Of a stretch of DNA of 64,000 bases, positions 34,273 to 43,374 are shown piece by piece. The notes below the pieces were generated by a model, which was not told the DNA's origin, made no database searches, and saw only the letters and a list, made by a program, of their open reading frames with translations. A program made the position numbers and the translations under genes. Source of the DNA: Pinisolibacter aquiterrae (GTDB taxonomy: Bacteria; Pseudomonadota; Alphaproteobacteria; Rhizobiales; Ancalomicrobiaceae). The stretch is taken from assembly GCF_019160155.1 (NCBI RefSeq), contig NZ_JAFNIH010000018.1:186001-250000 (forward strand), written 5' to 3'. Each line of letters starts with the position of its first letter. The stretch's first letter is position 1.

Positions 34273-36988
34273 GGACGATCCCCGCGCCGTGATCGAGCGC
34301 CTCTCCTTCGAGGTCGAGACGCTCCGGATGGCCAATGACGCCATTCAGGACCAGATGAGCCGCGACGCCGCGCGCAACGACGAGATCCTGCGCGCCATGG
34401 AGGAGCAGGCGGCCGCCCTCAGGGCCGCCACCTGGCGTCATGCCAAACAGGCGGACTTCACCCAGCGCGTCATGGACACGTCGAGCGCCCTGATGATCGT
34501 GCTCGAGGCCGACGGGCGGATCCGGCAGGTCAATCGCCCCTTCCTCGCGGTCTTCGGGATCGAGGCGGCGGCGGCCGGCGGGCGCGTCCTCGACGATTGG
34601 CTGGTCGCGGAGGAGCGAGAGGCGCTCGCCGTGGCGCTGCCGCCGCTTCCCTGGGCGATCCGGTCGCCGCTCTACGAGACCCTTCGCGCGACCGGGACCT
34701 ATGCGGCCGAGCATCGGCTCGTCGACGCCAAGGGGCTTCCGCGCGTCTATTGGCTCGAGGCGAGCCTCCAGTATGATCCCTCCGGCAAGGAGGAAGGCGC
34801 GGTCTTCTGCGGCACCGACATCACCCCACTGAAGGAACAGCAGGCGGCGCTGCGGCGGAGCGAGAACCTCCTGCGCGAGGCGCAGAGGATCGCCCAGCTC
34901 GGGCATTGGGAACTCGACGTCCAATCGCGCTCGATCACCTTCTCCGAGGACATCGGGGCGCTCTTCGAAACTCCCCTGATCCCGCGCGACGAAGTCGAAT
35001 TGCTGGAGCTCGTCCATCCGGAAGACCGCGAGAGCGTGCGGCGGGCGATCGAGACGGCGATCGCGACGGGGGGCCGCTTCGGCTTCGCCCATCGTCTACT
35101 CCTCGCCGATGGGCGCATCAAATGGATCGAGGCGCGCGGCGTCGTTCAATGCGATGCCGACGGACGGCCTCGGCACGTGCTCGGAACCTCCCAGGACGTG
35201 ACGGTGCAGCGGCTCGCCGACGAGGAACTGAGCATCGCGGCGAGCGTGTTCGAGACGAGCCTCAACGGTGTCGTGATCACCGACGCCCAGGCGCGAATCC
35301 TCAAGACCAACGATTCCTTCTCCCGCATCCTCGGCTATCCGGCCGAGGAGATGCTGGGCAAGAAGACGAACCTCTTCAACTCCCGCCGCCACGACGCCAA
35401 CTTCTACCGCGAGATGTGGCGCGCACTCGAACAGGACGACGAATGGCAGGGCGAGATCTGGGACCGCCGCAAGGACGGCGAGATCGTTCCTCTGTGGCAG
35501 AGCATCACCACGCTTCGTGACGCCGAGGGGCGGGTGAAGAACTACGTCGGCGTCTTCTACGATCTCTCCGATCAGAAGCGCTCGGCGGCGCACATCCACC
35601 ACCTCGCCTATTTCGACGCGCTGACCGATCTGCCGAACCGCATGTTGTTCAACGATCGTTGCGCGCAGGCGCTGGAGATGGCGGAGCGCGAGGGCCGGCC
35701 GCTGGCGCTGCTCTTCCTCGATCTCGATCGCTTCAAATACGTCAACGACACGCTCGGGCATCAGGTCGGCGACGAACTCCTGTGCAAGGTCGCCCGGCGC
35801 CTGACCCGTGGGCTGCGTCGCAGCGACACCGTGGCGCGGCTCGGCGGCGACGAGTTCATCGTCTTGATGCAGAACTGCCGTGATCACGACTGTGTCCGGC
35901 GTCTGGCGAGCAAGATCATCACGCTCTTCGAGAAGCCCTTCGTCGTGATGGGGCATCGGCTCGACATCCGGACCTCGATCGGCATCAGTCTCTATCCGAA
36001 CGACGGCGCCGACACCGAGACGCTCGTCAAGAATGCCGATCTGGCGATGTACAAGGCCAAGGAACACGGGCGCGGACAGTTCCTGTTCTACGAGGCGAAG
36101 TTCGGCGAGCAGGTGAAGGAGCGGCTCTTCCTCGAGAGCGAGCTGCGCGACGCGCTGCGCCGCGACGAACTGACCCTCCACTATCAGCCGCAACTGGACC
36201 TGAAGACCGGGCGGATCATCGGCTCGGAGGCGCTGTTGCGCTGGCACCACCCGGTGCGCGGCATGATCTCGCCGACGAAGTTCATCCCCGTGGCCGAGGA
36301 CACCGGGCTGATCGTCGAGATCGGCGAATGGGTGTTGCGGACCGCCTGCCGTCAGACCGCCGCGTGGCTCGCGGAAGGGCTCGGGCCGCATCGCATCGCC
36401 GTCAACCTCTCCGGCGCCCAGATCGAGCGCAGCGACGTGGTGGCGCTCGTCGGCCGCGTTCTCGAGGAGACCGGCCTGCCGGTGGCGTCGTTGGAGCTCG
36501 AGGTCACCGAGACCTACGTGATGCGCAAGGCCAAGCAGAGCATCCGCGTCCTCGAGGGCCTTCGCGACCTCGGCGTCGGCCTCGCCATCGACGATTTCGG
36601 GACCGGGCATTCCTCGCTCGCCTATCTCCAGCGCCTGCCGGTGGACAAGCTGAAGATCGACCGCTCCTTCGTCACCGATCTCACCGAGGGCGACAGTCAG
36701 GCGGCGATCGCCCGCGCGGTGATCGCGCTCGGACACAGCCTGCGCCTCCAGGTCCTGGCGGAGGGGGTGGAGACGACCGAACAGGCGCGCTTCCTCCTGG
36801 AACACGGCTGCGACGAGGTGCAGGGGTTCCTCTACGGCCGGCCGATGGAGGCGGACGCGCTCCGCTCCCGCCTCGAGGTACAGGTCGCCGCCGATCACGC
36901 CTCGAACATCACCGGGCTCCGCGAGATTCTCCGCCGGCTGGAGGATCGCCCCGAGGAGACCACCGGCGCGTCGAGGCTCCGCATCTAG
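34265..36988 (+). CDS. PAS-PAS-PAS-GGDEF-EAL cyclic-di-GMP enzyme of the hydrogenase operon
   Basis: The 907-residue cytoplasmic protein begins with a coiled coil (1-60). Three PAS-type domains follow at about 66-190, 200-318 and 320-438, then GGDEF (440-610) and EAL (625-870). The cyclase motif GGDEF (527-531) is intact, with a product-inhibition I-site RRSD (518-521). The phosphodiesterase residues Glu655 (EALLRW), Asn714, Glu746, Asp776/Asp777, Lys797 and Glu833 are all present. It could both make and break c-di-GMP. There are no membrane segments. Its start overlaps the protease stop by eight bases, so it belongs to the hydrogenase operon. H2 or redox input through the PAS/coiled-coil region is inferred from this coupling. 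Confidence 0.95.
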   Translation: MAEDDPRAVIERLSFEVETLRMANDAIQDQMSRDAARNDEILRAMEEQAAALRAATWRHAKQADFTQRVMDTSSALMIVLEADGRIRQVNRPFLAVFGIEAAAAGGRVLDDWLVAEEREALAVALPPLPWAIRSPLYETLRATGTYAAEHRLVDAKGLPRVYWLEASLQYDPSGKEEGAVFCGTDITPLKEQQAALRRSENLLREAQRIAQLGHWELDVQSRSITFSEDIGALFETPLIPRDEVELLELVHPEDRESVRRAIETAIATGGRFGFAHRLLLADGRIKWIEARGVVQCDADGRPRHVLGTSQDVTVQRLADEELSIAASVFETSLNGVVITDAQARILKTNDSFSRILGYPAEEMLGKKTNLFNSRRHDANFYREMWRALEQDDEWQGEIWDRRKDGEIVPLWQSITTLRDAEGRVKNYVGVFYDLSDQKRSAAHIHHLAYFDALTDLPNRMLFNDRCAQALEMAEREGRPLALLFLDLDRFKYVNDTLGHQVGDELLCKVARRLTRGLRRSDTVARLGGDEFIVLMQNCRDHDCVRRLASKIITLFEKPFVVMGHRLDIRTSIGISLYPNDGADTETLVKNADLAMYKAKEHGRGQFLFYEAKFGEQVKERLFLESELRDALRRDELTLHYQPQLDLKTGRIIGSEALLRWHHPVRGMISPTKFIPVAEDTGLIVEIGEWVLRTACRQTAAWLAEGLGPHRIAVNLSGAQIERSDVVALVGRVLEETGLPVASLELEVTETYVMRKAKQSIRVLEGLRDLGVGLAIDDFGTGHSSLAYLQRLPVDKLKIDRSFVTDLTEGDSQAAIARAVIALGHSLRLQVLAEGVETTEQARFLLEHGCDEVQGFLYGRPMEADALRSRLEVQVAADHASNITGLREILRRLEDRPEETTGASRLRI

Positions 36989-37139
36989 GTGCCGCCGGCG
37001 CCGAAGACGGCAGGCCTCACGCCCCCCGTCGAGGAACGGCCGGATCCGACCCGATCGCACGGCTCCGGGGCAATACGTCTGCTGTTCGACCTCGCTCGGG
37101 AGTAGTCTGTCCCACTCCCGACCGCCGGAGGCATCGACG

Positions 37140-38126
37140 ATGCGCGCCATGGTTCTGAAGGCCCCCCACACCGCTCTCGTCCTCGAGGAACGACCCGATC
37201 CCCTGCCCGGCCCCGGCGAGATCCGGGTGAAGGTCGCCGCCTGCGGCGTCTGCCGCACCGATCTCCATGTCGTCGACGGCGATCTGCCGCCGCATCGCGC
37301 CTCGATCGTCCCCGGTCACGAGGTCGTCGGCCGGGTCGACGCGCTCGGCCCCGGCGTCACCGCGCCCGAACTCGGCGCCCGCGTCGGCATTCCCTGGCTC
37401 GGCCACACCTGCGGGCACTGCCCCTATTGCGAGAGCGGCGCGGAAAATCTCTGCGATGCCCCGACCTTCACCGGCTGGGACCGCGACGGCGGTTTCGCCA
37501 CCCATGTGATCGCCGACGCCGCCTTCGCGGTTCCCCTCGGCGGGCTCGATCTCGACGACGTCGCCGCCGCGCCCTTGATGTGTGCCGGGTTGATCGGCTG
37601 GCGCTCGCTGGTCAAGGCCGGCGACGGGCAGGCGCTCGGCCTCTACGGCTTCGGGGCGGCCGCCCACATTCTGGCGCAGATCGCCCGCCATCAGGGGCGG
37701 CGGGTCTACGCCTTCACCCGCCCCGGCGACCTCGAGGCGCAGGCCTTCGCGCTCTCGCTCGGCTGTGTCTGGGCCGGCGGTTCGGACGAGCAGCCGCCCG
37801 AGTTGCTCGACGCGGCGATCCTCTTCGCCCCCGTCGGCGAATTGGTGCCGCGCGCCCTGAAGGCGGTGCGAAAGGGCGGGCGCGTCGTTTGCGGCGGCAT
37901 CCACATGAGCGACATTCCGGCCTTCCCCTACGCGCTGCTGTGGCAGGAGCGCGAGGTGGTCTCGGTCGCCAATCTGACCCGCGACGATGCCCGCGCCTTC
38001 CTCGCCGTGGCGGTGGAGGCGCGGCCGCAGATCGCCATCCGGACCTATCCGCTCGAACAGGCGAACACGGCGCTCGACGATCTGCGCGCCGGGCGCTTCT
38101 CCGGGGCGGCGGTGCTGGTGCCCTGA
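37140..38126 (+). CDS. Zinc-dependent alcohol dehydrogenase family protein
   Basis: The 328-residue MDR-superfamily protein keeps the catalytic zinc context (AACGVCRTDLHVVDGDL, VPGHEVVGRVDALG) and the structural zinc cysteines (HTCGHCPYCESGAENLCDAP). The cofactor fold is YGFGAAAHILAQIARHQG; the middle Gly of the usual GxGxxG is Ala. The sequence pattern around GGIHMSDIPAFPYALLWQER matches the MDR subgroup annotated as zinc-binding alcohol dehydrogenases, which oxidise small alcohols with NAD(P). It starts 151 bp after the sensor gene and has its own promoter space, so co-regulation with the hydrogenase is uncertain. It converges on the AmmeMemoRadiSam cluster. Confidence 0.9.
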   Translation: MRAMVLKAPHTALVLEERPDPLPGPGEIRVKVAACGVCRTDLHVVDGDLPPHRASIVPGHEVVGRVDALGPGVTAPELGARVGIPWLGHTCGHCPYCESGAENLCDAPTFTGWDRDGGFATHVIADAAFAVPLGGLDLDDVAAAPLMCAGLIGWRSLVKAGDGQALGLYGFGAAAHILAQIARHQGRRVYAFTRPGDLEAQAFALSLGCVWAGGSDEQPPELLDAAILFAPVGELVPRALKAVRKGGRVVCGGIHMSDIPAFPYALLWQEREVVSVANLTRDDARAFLAVAVEARPQIAIRTYPLEQANTALDDLRAGRFSGAAVLVP

Positions 38127-38140
38127 GCGCGGCCGATCCC

Positions 38141-39213
<1,073 letters not shown>

Positions 39214-39217
<4 letters not shown>

Positions 39218-39825
39218 GACGTCATCGGCCCGGGTTCGGGCTCGCTCCATTTTTCGACGTGATAACGGGAGAGGCGCAGATCGTCGGCCCAGAAGTCGCT
39301 CGGCAGACCGGCCTTGAGCCGGAGATGGGCGAGGAAGGCGCGCGGGTCGGGGAGATCGTCCCAGACCTGCGGCAGGAAGGTGCCGCGATGGCGCCCCCAT
39401 TCGAGCACGAGCCCGTCGACGTGCGGCCGGATCTTACGCAGGGCATCCGCCTCGGAGGCGACCGGCAGCGGCTCCAGCGGCGCGAGGAGCGAGACTTCGA
39501 CCCGCACGCGCTCGAACTCGTCGCGGGTCAGCGGCGGGAAGCGCGGATCGTCGAAGGCGGCGGCGCGGGCATTGGCGGCGACGTCGTCGCGGAGCGAGCG
39601 GCGCGGCACCAGACTGCCGATGCAGCCGCACAATTCCCCGTCGAGGGTCAGGGTGACGAAGGTGGCGCCGGCTTCGCCCAGCCACGAGGCCGAGGCGTCG
39701 ACACGGTTCGGCCGGCCGAAGGCCTCGGCGATCGCCGCGCGGGCGAGCGCCAGCAGGACCGGCCCGCGCGCGTCGATCGGGGGAGCGGCGTCAATCGGCG
39801 GGTTCGGCGAATTCGATGGCTGCAT
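39214..39825 (-). CDS. amrA: AMMECR1 domain protein (AmmeMemoRadiSam protein A)
   Basis: The 203-residue protein matches the AMMECR1 family, conserved from bacteria to humans. The hallmark is the LCGCIG segment (usually LRGCIG; here Cys replaces Arg in GELCGCIGSLVP). The NARAAAFDDPRFPPLTRDEF and LEWGRHRGTFLPQVWDDLPD blocks are also characteristic. It overlaps both neighbours: four bases with the radical SAM gene and 35 bases with the MEMO1 gene, if the first ATG is used. No enzymatic activity is established for the family. The Arg to Cys change in the signature may matter or be tolerated. Confidence 0.9.
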
Positions 39826-40585
39826 AACCGACGACCCTCCTTCGATCCCCGGCCGTATCGCCCGAGTTGCAGCGGGCGAGGAGCTTCGGGGTCAGACGAT
39901 GGCGACGCGCGGCCGCGAGCAATCCGTCGATCGGCAGGGCGCCGCAGGCCTGTTCGTGGCTCGCGAGCAATTCGCCGCGCAGGATCCGCTCGACCGTGTC
40001 GCGGTCGCGCGCCTCGGCGGCGGCATAGGGCAGATAATGCGACAGGTCGGAGCTGACGACGATCAGCGTCTCCGACCCGCCCCACAGGATTTCCAAGACC
40101 TCGGCGACCTCCGCGACCGAAGCGTCGCCGACGGCGAGCGGCACCAGCGTGAAGTCGGAGAGGACGCTCTGCAGGAAGGGGAGCTGGACCTCCAGCGCAT
40201 GTTCGAGCTCATGGGCGGCCCCGTCGACCACCACCTGCGGCAGAGGCGCGAGGAGACGCCTGGCCTCGGCATCGACAGGGACCTCGCCGAGCGGCGTCGC
40301 GAAGACGTCCGCCTCCGGCAGGGCGAGCCCGCGCACCGGCACCCGGTGCACCGGCCCGAGCAGGACCACCCGGCGAACCACCCCGGCCAGCGGACGCAGC
40401 CGGGCATAGGCCGCTCCCGCGACGCCACCGGAATAGATCCACCCGGCGTGCGGAACGATCAGCGCCTTGGGGATTTCGCCGGCCGCTTCCGGCACCGAGG
40501 CCGGCACCAGCGCGGCGACGGTCTCGCGAAGGATCCCGGCCTCGGCCGGATAGAAGGCGCCCGCCACGGCAGGGTGACGAATCAT
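39791..40585 (-). CDS. amrB: MEMO1 family protein (AmmeMemoRadiSam protein B)
   Basis: The 264-residue protein is a MEMO homologue, related in fold to class III extradiol dioxygenases. It shows RHPAVAGAFYPAE at the start, LIVPHAGWIYSGGVAG, VVLLGPVHRVPVRG, AHELEHALEVQLPFLQ and VVSSDLSHYLPYAAAEARD. Metal-binding histidines of the fold are present. The start at 40583-40585 gives the expected N-terminus; open frame upstream is unlike the family. It is the first gene of the three-gene minus-strand unit, divergent from meaB. Its biochemical function in bacteria is unknown. Confidence 0.92.
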   Translation of the reverse strand: MIRHPAVAGAFYPAEAGILRETVAALVPASVPEAAGEIPKALIVPHAGWIYSGGVAGAAYARLRPLAGVVRRVVLLGPVHRVPVRGLALPEADVFATPLGEVPVDAEARRLLAPLPQVVVDGAAHELEHALEVQLPFLQSVLSDFTLVPLAVGDASVAEVAEVLEILWGGSETLIVVSSDLSHYLPYAAAEARDRDTVERILRGELLASHEQACGALPIDGLLAAARRHRLTPKLLARCNSGDTAGDRRRVVGYAAIEFAEPAD

Positions 40586-40935
40586 GGCTCGCTGTCCGTG
40601 CTCGATATCCGTTTCGATCGGCTCCGACGTCCGTCGCGGGAGGGCCGGATCGCGGCCTTGCCTTCGGCTCTGCGCGCTCGGCGCGGACCCTCGCCGGCCC
40701 GGTCCGGGCGGCCTCCCGTACGTTTTCCAATATGGGAATGCGCCGATGGGAATGGAAGGGCACCGCCGACGAATCACACGCGGGGCGGGCTTCGGCGCAG
40801 CGCCGGGCGCGACGATCAGCCCCTTGAAACAAAACGTGTTTTCCCCGTCGCGACGAAAAGCGTCTGGACTCCGCCGCCGGGAGCGGGCAGGACTGGAACC
40901 AGGGCGCCTCGGGCGCCGCCTCTCGAGAGACCGCC
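40586..40935. other. Divergent intergenic region between MEMO1 and meaB
   Basis: These 350 bases carry the promoters for both directions. A 12-base AAAACGTGTTTT element lies near 40834, an inverted repeat with a two-base centre, about 100 bp upstream of meaB. Apart from that nothing specific was recognised. Confidence 0.35.
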
Positions 40936-42030
40936 ATGTCCACCTCCTCCTTCGCGCCCCCCACCGCCGGTCTCGCCCATGTCTCGGTCGACGCGGCCGG
41001 CGACGTCTCGACGACGCCGCCCTCGGCCGCGCACGCGCCGGTCCATGCGGCGCGCGACGTTCCGATCGAGGTGCTGGCGGAGAAGATCCTGGCCGGCGAC
41101 CGCTCGACTCTGGCGCGGGCCATCACGCTGGTCGAATCGAAGAAGCCGGAGCATCAGGCCAAGGCCCGCGCGCTGGTCCAGGCGCTGCTGCCGGCGACCG
41201 GGCGAGCACATCGGGTCGGCATCACCGGGGTGCCCGGCGTCGGCAAGTCCACCACGATCGATCAATTGGGCGCCAATCTGACGGCGGCCGGCCACAAGGT
41301 GGCGGTGCTGGCGGTCGACCCCTCCTCGACGCGCACCGGCGGCTCGATCCTCGGCGACAAGACCCGCATGGCCAAGCTCGCCGTCGACCGCAATGCCTTC
41401 ATCCGCCCCTCGCCCTCCTCGGGCACGCTCGGCGGCGTCGCCGCCAAGACGCGCGAGACGATGCTGCTCTGCGAGGCGGCGGGCTTCGACGTGATCCTGG
41501 TGGAGACGGTCGGCGTCGGCCAGTCGGAGACCACGGTCGCCGGCATGGTCGACTTCTTCCTGGTCCTGATGCTGCCCGGCGCCGGCGACGAGTTGCAGGG
41601 CATCAAGAAGGGCGTGCTCGAGATCGCCGACATGATCGCCGTCAACAAGTCCGACGGCGACAACGCCAACCGGGCGCGGCAGGCGGCGTCGGAATATCGG
41701 GCGGCGCTCAACATCATGGCGGCGAAGTCGTCGGCCTGGACGCCGCCGGTGGTGCTGGTCTCCGGCCTCGCCAACCAGGGCCTCGAGGCGATGTGGGAAC
41801 AGGTCGAGACCCACCGGGTCAAGCTCGAGGCGACCGGCGAATTCGCCGAACGGCGGCGGGCCCAGCAGGTCGCCTGGATGTGGTCGATGCTGGAGGAGCG
41901 GGTGATGCAGGCGCTGCGTCACGACACCCGCGTCGCCGGGCGTCTCCACACGCTGGAGACGGGCGTGCGCGAGGGCACCGTCTCGGCCTCGATCGCCGTC
42001 GACGAGATCGCCGGACTGATGGGGATCTGA
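40936..42030 (+). CDS. meaB: Methylmalonyl-CoA mutase-associated GTPase MeaB
   Basis: MeaB protects and reloads the B12 cofactor of methylmalonyl-CoA mutase. The 364-residue G3E-family GTPase has the P-loop GITGVPGVGKSTTIDQLG, VLAVDPSSTRTGGSILGD, the switch region LVETVGVGQSETTVAGMVD, and the guanine motif AVNKSDGDN. The first 40 residues are a Pro/Ala-rich extension not common in all homologues. The gene is distant (about 11 kb) from mutAB. pcp follows after 14 bp, probably in the same transcript. Confidence 0.96.
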   Translation: MSTSSFAPPTAGLAHVSVDAAGDVSTTPPSAAHAPVHAARDVPIEVLAEKILAGDRSTLARAITLVESKKPEHQAKARALVQALLPATGRAHRVGITGVPGVGKSTTIDQLGANLTAAGHKVAVLAVDPSSTRTGGSILGDKTRMAKLAVDRNAFIRPSPSSGTLGGVAAKTRETMLLCEAAGFDVILVETVGVGQSETTVAGMVDFFLVLMLPGAGDELQGIKKGVLEIADMIAVNKSDGDNANRARQAASEYRAALNIMAAKSSAWTPPVVLVSGLANQGLEAMWEQVETHRVKLEATGEFAERRRAQQVAWMWSMLEERVMQALRHDTRVAGRLHTLETGVREGTVSASIAVDEIAGLMGI

Positions 42031-42044
42031 GCGGAGGAGCGCCG

Positions 42045-42647
42045 ATGCGTCGTCCGCGTCTGCTCCTGACCGGCTTCGGGCCGTTTCCCGGCGCCCCGCG
42101 CAATCCGACCGAGGTGGTGGTCGCGCGTCTCGCCGCGCGCGCCGATCTCGCGGCGCGGATCGAGATCGTCGGCCGGGTGCTGCCGGTGACCTGGGACGCG
42201 ATCGCCGGGTTCGAGACGATCCTCGTCGAGACCGACCCCGACGCCGTGCTGCTGCTCGGCCTCGCCCGGCGCGCGAGCGTGGTGCGGGTCGAGGCGCGCG
42301 CGCGGAACCGGATCCTGACGGCGGTGGTCGATGCCGCCGGGCGACATCCCCACGCGCGGCTCGACGGCGAGGACATGCCGTTTCGTCCGGCGCGGGCACC
42401 GATTCGGGCGATGACGGCGGCGATCGCCGCGCTCGGCCTGCCGGCCGCCGTCTCCGGGGATGCCGGTGCCTATCTCTGCAACGCGTTGCTGTGGCGCGCG
42501 CTCGGCGCCCGGCCGGCGCGGCCGACCGCCTTCGTGCATCTGCCGCCGACCCGGGAGGTCGCGCCGCGCAGCCCTTGGCGCGCGGTCGATCTGGAACGGG
42601 CGGTGGCGGCGGCGATCGGCCCGCTCACGGCGACGATCGGGCGCTGA
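42045..42647 (+). CDS. pcp: Pyroglutamyl-peptidase I (C15 cysteine peptidase)
   Basis: The enzyme removes N-terminal pyroglutamate from peptides. The 200-residue protein begins LLLTGFGPFPGAPRNPTE, the standard C15 opening. The catalytic Glu is in VVRVEARARN, the Cys in DAGAYLCNALLWRAL, and the His in TAFVHLPPTRE. GCGGAGGAG precedes the ATG at 42045. It is tightly linked to meaB with no obvious functional connection. A hairpin and a repeat-like inverted-repeat cluster follow the stop. Confidence 0.9.
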   Translation: MRRPRLLLTGFGPFPGAPRNPTEVVVARLAARADLAARIEIVGRVLPVTWDAIAGFETILVETDPDAVLLLGLARRASVVRVEARARNRILTAVVDAAGRHPHARLDGEDMPFRPARAPIRAMTAAIAALGLPAAVSGDAGAYLCNALLWRALGARPARPTAFVHLPPTREVAPRSPWRAVDLERAVAAAIGPLTATIGR

Positions 42648-42651
42648 TGCC

Positions 42652-42683
42652 AAAGGCCGAAGGTGCTGACGCACCCGGCCTTT
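42652..42683 (+). terminator. Two-part hairpin after pcp
   Basis: Arms AAAGGCCG and CGGCCTTT enclose an inner GGTGC/GCACC stem with a TGAC loop. The hairpin starts 5 bp after the pcp stop. No T-run follows, so it may work weakly or act as part of the repeat cluster beside it. Confidence 0.5.
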
Positions 42684-42689
42684 GAAGAA

Positions 42690-42732
42690 ACGCGAATTTC
42701 TCATCTGCGTCAGAGGCATGAGAAATTCGCGT
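42690..42732. repeat. Perfect 15-bp inverted repeat (hairpin 1)
   Basis: ACGCGAATTTCTCAT (42690-42704) and its exact complement (42718-42732) flank a 13-base loop. It sits between the convergent pcp and marR genes. It resembles palindromic intergenic elements common in Rhizobiales, but no second copy is in this window. Confidence 0.7.
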
Positions 42733-42736
42733 CAGG

Positions 42737-42771
42737 CATACCATCGGTCATTTTCAATGCCCGATGGTATG
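42737..42771. repeat. Perfect 11-bp inverted repeat (hairpin 2)
   Basis: CATACCATCGG (42737-42747) and its exact complement CCGATGGTATG (42761-42771) flank a 13-base loop. It follows hairpin 1 by four bases. A GCGTCA/TGACGC word recurs near the hairpins, at 42667, 42707 and 42770. Confidence 0.7.
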
Positions 42772-42788
42772 ACGCCCGCTCCCGGACC

Positions 42789-43271
42789 TCACTCGAACCG
42801 GGCGAGCCAGCCGCGCAGCAGCGCGTCGAGCGCCTCGCGATCGGTCTCGGGCATCTCGGCGGTGAGGCGGATCTGCGTCTCGACATGGGCCGTGACCGCC
42901 GCCTCGATGCGCTCGAGCCCGATCGCCGTCAGGGCGACGAGCACGCCGCGCCCGTCCTCCGGATTGGGCAGGCGTTCGACGAGGCCGATCTTCTCCAATT
43001 GATCGATGCGATTGGTCATGGTGCCCGAGGTCACCATCGCCGTCGCCAGGAGATCGCCCGGCGACAGCCGATAGGGCGCCCCGGACCGGCGCAACGTGGC
43101 GAGAATGTCGAAGCTCGAGGCGGTGAGGCCGTGACGGGCGAGCGTGTGCTCGATCTCGCGGCGCAGATGCGTCGTCAGGCGGACGAGGCGGCCGAGCAGC
43201 CCCATCGGCGCCACGTCGAGTTCGGGCCGCTCACGGCGCCATTGGGCGAGGATCGCATCGACGGAATCCAT
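42789..43271 (-). CDS. MarR family transcriptional regulator
   Basis: The 160-residue protein has the MarR winged-helix layout: VRLTTHLRREIEHTLARHGL, TASSFDILATLRRSGAPYRL, SPGDLLATAMVTSGTMTNRI, DQLEKIGLVERLPNPEDGRG. The start at 43269-43271 was chosen because the first residues (MDSVDAILAQWRRERP) are typical. It is divergently transcribed from an EamA-type transporter gene, and a near-palindromic operator lies between them. MarR proteins usually repress such a neighbour until a small phenolic or hydrophobic ligand binds. Confidence 0.92.
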   Translation of the reverse strand: MDSVDAILAQWRRERPELDVAPMGLLGRLVRLTTHLRREIEHTLARHGLTASSFDILATLRRSGAPYRLSPGDLLATAMVTSGTMTNRIDQLEKIGLVERLPNPEDGRGVLVALTAIGLERIEAAVTAHVETQIRLTAEMPETDREALDALLRGWLARFE

Positions 43272-43342
43272 GTCCGCGACGTGACCGCAGGCGCGGCGGA
43301 AGGTCAAGCCGCGATTCGTCTCGACATCGAGATGGTTTCATA

Positions 43343-43360
43343 TATCTTGACGTCGAGATA
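43343..43360. promoter_or_regulatory. Putative MarR operator
   Basis: An 18-bp near-palindrome TATCTTGACGTCGAGATA departs from perfect symmetry only at one symmetric pair. It is centred in the 103-bp divergent spacer, 14 bp before the transporter ATG and 72 bp before the regulator ATG. The half-site ATCTYGA resembles sites of other MarR proteins such as MhqR (from memory). Both genes could be repressed from this one site. Confidence 0.65.
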
Positions 43361-43374
43361 AATGGAGATCCGCG

